Assembly: GCF_020536995.1 (NCBI RefSeq)
Contig: NC_068358.1
Span: 46,739,085-46,803,084 of the forward strand
Direction: 5' to 3'
DNA: 64,000 bases
Source of the DNA: Dreissena polymorpha
Taxonomy: Eukaryota; Mollusca; Bivalvia; Myida; Dreissenidae
Shown here: positions 27,998 through 36,900 of the stretch, piece after piece
Position numbering within the stretch: the first letter of the stretch is position 1
Layout of the letters: every line of letters begins with the position of its first letter
Made by a program: the position numbers and the translations under genes
Notes under the pieces: model-generated
The model's database searches: none
Told to the model about the DNA's origin: nothing
Seen by the model: only the letters and a program-made list of their open reading frames with translations

Positions 27998-30900
27998 GTA
28001 AGTCTGGGAGTATGTTGATGGTTAACATTATGTACAACCGTAATTCTGGGAATATGTTGATGGTTAACATTATGTACAACCGTAAGTCTGGGAATATGTT
28101 GATGGTTAACATTATGTACAACGGTAAGTCTGGGAATATGTTGACCGTTAACCTTATGTACAACCGTAAGTCTGGGAATATGTTGATGGTTAACATTATG
28201 TACAACCTTAAGTCTGGGAATATATTAATGGTTAACATTAAGTACAAACGTAAGTCTGGGAATAAGTTGATGGTTAACATTATGTACAACCGTAAGTCTG
28301 GGAACATATTAATGGTTAACATTAAGTACAAACGTAAGTCTGGGAATATGTTGATGGTTAACATTATGTACAACCGTAAGTCTGGGAACATATTAATGGT
28401 TAACATTAAGTACAAACGTAAGTCTGGGAATAAAAGGACAATAACATAATGTACAACTGTAAGGGAATATGTTGATGGTTAACATTATGTACAACCATAA
28501 GTCTGGGAATATGTTGATGGTAAACATTATGTACAACCGTAAGTCTGGGAGTATGTTGATGGTAAACATTATGTACAACCAAAGTCTGGGAATATGTTGA
28601 TGGTAAACATTATGTACAACCATAAGTCTGGGAGTATGTTGATGGTTAACATTATGTACAACCATAAGTCTGGGAATATGTTGATGGTAACATTATGTAC
28701 AACCGTAAGTCTAGGAATATGTTGATGGTTAACATTATGTACAACCGTAAGTCTCGGAATAGTGATGGTTAACATATGTACAACCGTAAGTCTAGGAATA
28801 TGTTGGTAGTTAACAATTATGTTAAACCCTTAAGTCTGGGAATATGTTGATGGTTAACATTATGTACAACCATAAGTCTGGGAGTATGTTGATGGTTAAC
28901 ATTATGTACAACCATAAGTCTGGGAGTAGTTGATGGTATAAACATTATGTAAACCTTAAGTCTGGGAATATTTTGATGGTTAACATTATGTCCAACCTTA
29001 AGTCTGGAATATGTTGATGGTTAACATTATGTACAACCATAAGTCTGGGAGTATGTTGATGGTTAACATTATGTACAACCGTAAGTCTGGGAGAGTATGT
29101 TGATGGTAAACATTATGTACAACCTTAAGTCTGGGAATATGTTGATGGTTAACCTTATGTACAATCATAGGTCTGGGGATATGGTGACGGATAACATTAT
29201 GGACAACAGTTGATGTCCTATCTATAGTATTTACCTAAGCCACGGTTGCAAGACAGTCCAGGGGAGGGGGTACGGTCTCGCTAGATGTAGTTATCTATGA
29301 TATTTTTACACTACATAATGTACTTAATAAATAAAACACCAACAATACTTAATAATTAATGCAGCCAAACAAAGAAAACTAGTTTAATAACAGCGTTTCC
29401 TATCTTGCATAATTTACTGGGATTGATTTTTAGCGAGGCTGTTTTCGGAGAAAACCCAACCTATTGTCATAGCCAGCTCGTCGTCCGACGTCCGCCGTAG
29501 GCGTCGTGCTAAAACCTTAACATTGGCTCTAAAATCAAAGTGCTTCCACCTACAACTTTGAAACTTCATATGTACATGCACCCTGATGAGTTCTACATGC
29601 CACACCCATTTTTTGGTCACTAGGTCAAAGGTCAAGGTCACTGTGACCTCTCATATGAAACTTTAACATAAACCTTAACATTCGCTCTAAAATCAAAGTG
29701 TTTCCACCTACAACTTTGAAACTCATATGTAGATGCATCTTGATGAGTTCTACACGCCACACCATTTGGGTCACTAGGTCAAAGGTCAAGGTCACTGTGA
29801 CCTCTTAAAAAAAAATAAAAAATAAAAATTCTGACAAGCTTTCGCAGCCGAGCGTGGCACCAGTTATGCAGTGCTCTTGTTTAAGTCAGCTGCTCTAAGC
29901 CAGTTTTGAAATTTAAGTGTTGCATTTGTTAGATTTGGGGTTTTAAGTCTGGCATAAGTAAGGATTTGACAATTTGTTCAAAGGGGATTAAACAGTGCTA
30001 CAAGTTTTAGGGTAAATGCTTGCTGGTAGAGCTTTCATATACCATGGGAAAGTGGAAACTGTCGTACCATTATGATTCTTTATCATATATACTCACTCTC
30101 ATTAACTTGTGAGCTACCCTTGCAACACGTTATAAATGAGGTCAATGGCATTTGGTATTGATCCCTATAATGTTGCCAGCATAGATTTTCACTGTAACAG
30201 GATTTGTCACAAAATGTTGAGGGTTTTCAAGAATGTGAGTTCAAATTTTCACACTAAAGAGAACCTTTCATTTACGATGGAATTTTGAAAGCAAACAATT
30301 CTTGATGAAAAACGATTGTGTTTGTGACACACACTTTGTCTGTTTCATGACATGCATCATAAGACCACATCTAGTTTTTTAATTTGTAAAGAATTTAAGT
30401 AAATTTCTATCCTTATTTTTTTAAGAAATTTATGTTTTTTCAATTACAGCTTCTGACAAAGTTGCTCTCCTGATTGGAAATTCTGATTACAAATCAGAAA
30501 TAAAACTGGCGGCCCCGAAGTCTGACGTTCACGATCTGGCAGAGCAACTTGCCAGCATGGATTTCAGGGTCGTGACCTTGTTAAACCTGACCAAACCGGA
30601 AATCGAAAATGCCGTGATGGAATTCAGTAGACTCATTGGACCGAATGTTTATGTTTTGTTTTATTTCTGTGGACACGGTTTCGAAGAAAATGGCATATCA
30701 TTCCTTGTGCCGACAGATGCCCCATCAATGTATTCTGCAGAGGAATGTGTCAACGCGTTTTCAGTCTTAGCTAATTTCAGCGGAAACAGCCTGCTCTCAT
30801 TTGCATGATAATCGACATCTGCAGACGAGCGTAAGTAATCATTATGTGATTGAGCACTATAATGACTGAAAATGCTTTTTATTTATCAGTTGACATTTTT

Positions 30901-33900
30901 AACAGGACTCACCCCAGGTCTCTTGTGTCAATTTTAAATTCATGTTTTAACTATTGATTCGACCTAATTTGCGTTTATTTTGATAGAAAACATTTTTTCA
31001 TTAATAACAAATTATTACTGTAATTTGTGTTTTTTTAGCTCACCTGAGCACAACGTGCTCATGGTGAGCTTTTGTGATCGCCTTTTGTCCGTCCTGCATT
31101 TTGCGGCCTCAACATTTGCCTTGTTAACTCTCTAGAGGCCACATTTATTGTCCAATCTTCATGGAATTGGTCAGAAGATTGGTTTCAATGATATCTTGGA
31201 TGAGTTCGAAAATGGTTACGTTTGCTTGAAAAACAAGGCTGCCAAGGGGCATGGCATTTTTCCTTATATGGCTATATATGGCTATAGTAAATCTTGTTAA
31301 CACTCTAATGGCCACATTTATTGTCCAATCTTCATGAAACTTGGTCAGAAGATTTATCCCAAAATATCTTGGACGAGTTCGAAAATGATGCCGGTTGGTT
31401 GAACAACATGGCCGCCAGGGGGCGGGGCATTTTTCCTTATATGGCTATAGTAAAACCTTGTTAACACTCTAAAGGCCACATTTATTTTCCGATCTTCATG
31501 AAACTTGGTAGGGAGATTTGTCCCAATAATATCTTAGATGAGTTCAAAAATGGTAACCTTTGCTTGATAAAACATGGCTGCCAAGGGGCGTGGCATTTTT
31601 CCTTAATTGGCTTTAATATGGCTATAGTAAAATCTTATTAACACTCTAGAGGCCACATTTATTGTCCAATCTTCATGAAACTTGGTCAGAAGATTCATCC
31701 CAAAAATATCTTGGACAGTTTGAAAATGATGCCGGTTGGTTGAAAAACATGGCAGCCAGGGGATGGGGCATTTTTCCTTTTATGGCTATAGTAAAACCTT
31801 GTTAACACTCTAGAGGCCACATTTATTTTCCGATCTTCATGAAACTTGGTCAGAAGATTTGTCTAAATGATATCTTGGATGAGTTCAAAAATGGTAACCT
31901 TTGCTTGAAAAACATGGCTGCCAAGGGGCGGGGCATTTTTCCTTAATTGGCTTTATATGGCTATAGTAAAATCTTGTTAACACTCTAGAGGCCACATTTA
32001 TGGTCCAATCTTCATGAAATATGGTCAGAAGAATGGTCTCAATGATATCTTGGATGAATTTGAAAATAATTATGTTTGCTTGAAAAACATGGCTTCCAAG
32101 GGGCGGGGTATTTTTTCTTATATGGCTATAGTAAAATCGTGTTACCACTCTAGAGGCCACATTTACTGTCCTATCTTCATGAAACTTGGTCAGAAGATTC
32201 ATCCCGATAATATTTTGGACATGTTGAAAAATAATGCCAGTTGGTTGAAAAACATGTCTGCCAGGGGGCGGGGCATTTTTCCTTATATGGCTATAGTAAA
32301 ACCTTGTTAACACTCTAAGGCCACATTTATTTTCCGATCTTCATGAAACTTGGTCAGAAGATTTGTCCCAATGATATCTTTGATGAATTCAAAAATGGTA
32401 ACCTTTGCTTGAAAAACATTGCTTCCAATGTGCGGGGCATTTTTCCTTATATGGCTACATTGTATATATGGCTATAGTAAAATCTTGTTAACACTCTAGA
32501 GGCCACATTTATTGTCCAATCTTCATGAAACTCGGTCAGAAGATTCATCCCAAAAATATCTTGGACAAGTTTGAAAATGATGCTGGATGGTTGGAAAACA
32601 TGGCCGCCAGGGGGCGGGGCATTTTTCCTTATATGGCTATAGTAAAACCTTGTTAACACTCTAGAGGCCACATTTATTTTCCGATCTTCATGAAACTTGG
32701 TCAGAAGATTTGTCTAAATGATATCTTGGATGAGTTCAAAAATGGTAACCTTTGCTTGAAAAACATGGCTGCCAAGGGGCGTGGCATTTTTCCTTAATTG
32801 GCTTTAATATGGCTATAGTAAAATCTTGTTAACACTTTAGAGGCCACATTTATTGTCCAATCTTCATGAAATATGGTCAGAAGAATGGTCTCAATGATAT
32901 CTTGGGTTAATTTGAAAATAATTATGTTTGCTTGAAAAACATGGCTTCAAAGGGGCGGGGTATTTTTCCTTATATGGCTATAGTAAAATCGTGTTACCAC
33001 TCTAGAGGCCACATTTACTGTCCTATCTTCATGAAACTTGGTCAGGAGATTCATCCCGATAATATTTTGGACAAGTTTGAAAATGATGCCAGTTGGTTGA
33101 AAAACATGGCTGCCAGGGGGCGGGGCATTTTTCCTTATATGGCTATAGTAAAACCTTGTTAACACTCTAGAGGCCACATTTATTTTCCGCTCTTTATCTT
33201 TATGAAACTTGGTCAGAAGACTTGTCCCAATTATATCTTGTTATCTCAGGTGAGCGACTATGGGCCTTTCAGGCCCTCTTTTTTTTTGCTCTAACTAGCT
33301 TACCAGTTTTGCTTTTTTTTATAGAGGAAAAGTAAAGTCTAATGCACACCCGTCCCTGTTTGATCAGAAAGTGAGCAAGGGAAATACAATCTACTGTTAT
33401 GCAACGTAAGTAAAAAAGGCAAGGTTTGACAAATAGAAAATATCTGTTTGATGCAGCTTTTGTATTATAAGTATAACATATGTATTAAATAATATAACAA
33501 ATCAAATAATGTCAGCATTTTTTTGTAATAAAAACAAGTTAAATGAAACCTGTGTTGTTTAACTTTGTTAATTTATATTTTATAAGTTGTCTTTTCATTA
33601 ATATGGACTCAAATGAGCGTTATTGACTCCAACATTAAAGTATGAGACATTTGTTCAGCAATCCTATACAGTATCCTAATGTTAAACAGGAGTCCAGGCT
33701 TGGCTGCCTTTGAAGACAAGAACCACGGTCTGTTGCTCTACCATCTAAAACCACTGATCTGCAAACCTGTTGGAATAGAAAAGCTCTTCTCAGAAATAAA
33801 AGAAGGTACACAATTTTTGTTTTGAATCTAGTTACCGGTAATTTTTATTTTATTTCATTTACCAAGCAATGAATTGTTATTGAAAAAACAACAACAAACA

Positions 33901-36900
33901 CATTCATATGGCTTCATTCACTTTCTTTTATTTTCTCCTTAAAAATGGTTTTATTAATTTCTTTGACAAATATTATTTGGCAAAATAATTGCTTCCAATA
34001 CATATACAGGTGATTAACAACCTAACATCTCACCTGCCATGTGTCTTTTTATAAGATTCATTGACTTCAAAACAATAATCTAAAGTTGTCACCAAATACC
34101 AAATAACAATGACATGTGTCAAATATTTACAAAATCTGAAACTCTGTTAAACAATAAAATCATGGGGAATTTTGAATTACAAAGTTTCATATTATGTATA
34201 CTTAGACTCAGCAGACTCAGTGAAACCATGCTGATGTATATTTTTATGAAAAACAAAATATCATGAATAACGTGCTCAGTGTTTCCATTATACAATTAAC
34301 TCAATAAATGGTGATAAGCATGCAACGCCAATCGTATGAAAGGAGCATTATAGTAGACATAAGAATCATATAAAGGGAGTTTTTATTCAATATAATGAAT
34401 TTTTAAATTACACAATTGAAATCAACGAATATAATTATTATCACATACTTAAAGAAGTATAGTGGATGTGCTACAGTTTCTGTATGTGTAATTTTAAGCA
34501 ATGTTTAACATTATAGCTGTTGACCTGTTTGTTATATATACTAAAGGTAGCATTCTGTTAGCTTTAAAAGGTACATTTTTTACTTAAATTACCCTTGGGG
34601 ACTTTTCTAAAACATCACTTTCAAACTTGAATATCTCAGTTATGAGTAAAGATATTGATTACAATTTTTACATACAATCATTTGACTACTTTTTATGCAA
34701 GCTCACAATAAAACAGTTCATCCGTGACGATTGGATAGGGTAGGTATGGTTCCATATTTTGTGCAAGAGGAAATGTTGAAACACGATTTAATTCTATTTT
34801 TATTTCAATTTAATTATTTTAGGTGGGTTCTTACACAAGGAAAACATAAAATAAATTTACAAAACAATATAGCTCGTATGAATATTAAGGAGCGCAATCG
34901 CGCAATTTGCATTTTACAGGCTACCTTTCCCACTTGCTAAAGCGTCCGATCGTCATGGATGTATGATTTTATTGTTAGCTTGCACATATTGTAGTCAAAT
35001 GGCATGTGCAATTTAAAATAAAAATAATTACTCATTACTGTTATTCCAATTTAATTTCAATTTCATAATTCTAGGTAAGTTTACACAAGAAAAACATAAC
35101 ATTAATTAAAGAAAAACGATATGGCTTGTATGCAGATCATTTTAACTAGCGAAGTATTATTTTTTATTAAAAGGGATATACAAAAAATTAATTTTTTTAT
35201 TCAAAGTGGCACAGTAGGGGGCATTGTGTTCTGACAAACACATCTCTTGTTTGTATGATATTTGAAGAGATATACTAGTATTTGGATAGGCATTTTTAAT
35301 GTCCATATTTTTATATTAAATAAAAAACAAAAATAAATAATGTCAAGTAATTTATTGGAAAGCGTGGTTTTGTTAAAATTGTTTATAGATATTGTTAAAT
35401 GCCAAAAAACGTATTTACACAATGGCTGTCAAGGTCACGGTGACTCAACTTAGAAAAATGGTTTCCGGATGATAACTTGAGAATGCTTACGCCTAGGATC
35501 ATGAAACTTCATAGGTACATTGATCATGACTCGCAGATGAAATAATGATGAAACTTGACCAGGATGTTTGTCTGGACAATATCTAGGTCAAGTTTTTCAT
35601 TTGGTAAAGATTGAATGAACCGACTCCTCTCAGGTGAGCAAACTAGGGCCATCTTGGCCCTCTTGTTATATATTGACACCAAAAAATGATGAAGCGTACA
35701 TACTTTTATTGATTTGTATTGACTTGGCTATTAGGAATCCACTGCTTATTGAATATATCTTTTGTCTTTGTGAATCATCCAACACGCACTAACGATTGGA
35801 CTAACGATCTGACTGTATTATGTTCTGCAAATTGTTCTTCAACCTCTCATCTTATCAGATTACACAATGATCTGCAAGAAATTATTTCAATGTCACATTG
35901 TTTGCAAAATCAGAAGAGACTTACAACAACTACCAGACACAGCTTGGACAAGAATTATTTGCTTATGGATAAGTAGAATTGGGCAAGCAACTTGTCCATA
36001 AACAAGTGATTTTTATGCCCCCGGATCGAATGATCGTGGGTATATTGTTTTTGGCCTGTCTGTCTGTCATTGTATGTGTGTGTCTCAAAACTTTAACCTT
36101 GGTCTTTTGCAATATTGAAGATAGCAACTTGATATTTGGTATGCATGTGTATCTCATTGAGCTGCACATTTTGAGTGGTGAAAGGTCAAGGTCAAAGGTC
36201 ATTTTTTTCTAACATAGCTGCCGTGCGTCTTTAAAGTGCAGTAGGGGGCATTGTGTTTCACAAACACAGCTTTTGTTATAAATATTGTTTAAACGTGTGA
36301 AATGTCAAAATATTATACAAACTATGTTTTTCAGAGTTTTTCAAAGTCCCAAAGCATTCAACGAGGCAGCTACCTGAATTGAGATCAAATCTGTCAGAGC
36401 CAAATCGATCTTTGACGGACAGAATTGCAAAGAAAGGAAACACACAGTCATATGATTTGCAAACTCAAATATGGAACAGTTACCATGGTAAAACTATTTT
36501 AATATAGTTCTTTTTATTTGGTTTCGTTGGATTGTTAAATGTAAGTTGTAAAAACAATACAGTACATGCTTCCCTATAGATTACGAACAGTTTGAATGTT
36601 GCATAGGTGAGGATATCAAATATATGTTCATTAAGGCTTTTAGTGTTAAATTCCAATTTTAATTTCAACATCATCACACTCAAACTTTAATTAACTTTTT
36701 TTACTTCGATACTATTTACAAAAACACTGAGCCGGTTTTGTAATGAGAATCTTTTGATATGAGTTGTTTTTTCAGTATTTGTTAAAGACCATGAACATGA
36801 AATACAGAACTTTTTCTAAATTTCAGTGAAACCACCAAAGCAAGTGGTCAGCTTCCCTGAAGTCGGCGTAACCGTGGAGCTGGATTTCCAGTCTGAATTC

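Larger units (their letters stand above)
33806..36334 (+). other. Paracaspase intron with several short repeats
   Basis: It contains an inverted-repeat element (about 34670-35010), a 3' end fragment of the tagggggcattgtg repeat (35205-35258), a ctcaggtgagc-type element end (about 35420-35667) and a full copy of the atgccccc repeat (36010-36277). A block beginning aggt(g/a)ag at about 34821 and 35075 is duplicated. A 69-codon ORF at 34731 lies in the inverted-repeat element and is not credible as a gene. Confidence 0.7.

Noticed and set aside
27852-28415. 187-codon minus-strand ORF of MLTINMFPDLRLYI-type repeats
   Set aside because: It is the complement of the 42-bp minisatellite. A 42-bp unit without stops in that frame gives a long ORF automatically.
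27998-29210. CRISPR array
   Set aside because: Repeats are contiguous without unique spacers, in an animal intron. The same applies to the repeats at 62225-62658.
31885-33177. Several 74-142-codon ORFs on both strands
   Set aside because: They are all contained in the ~168-bp tandem blocks of one repeat element and mirror the repeat period.
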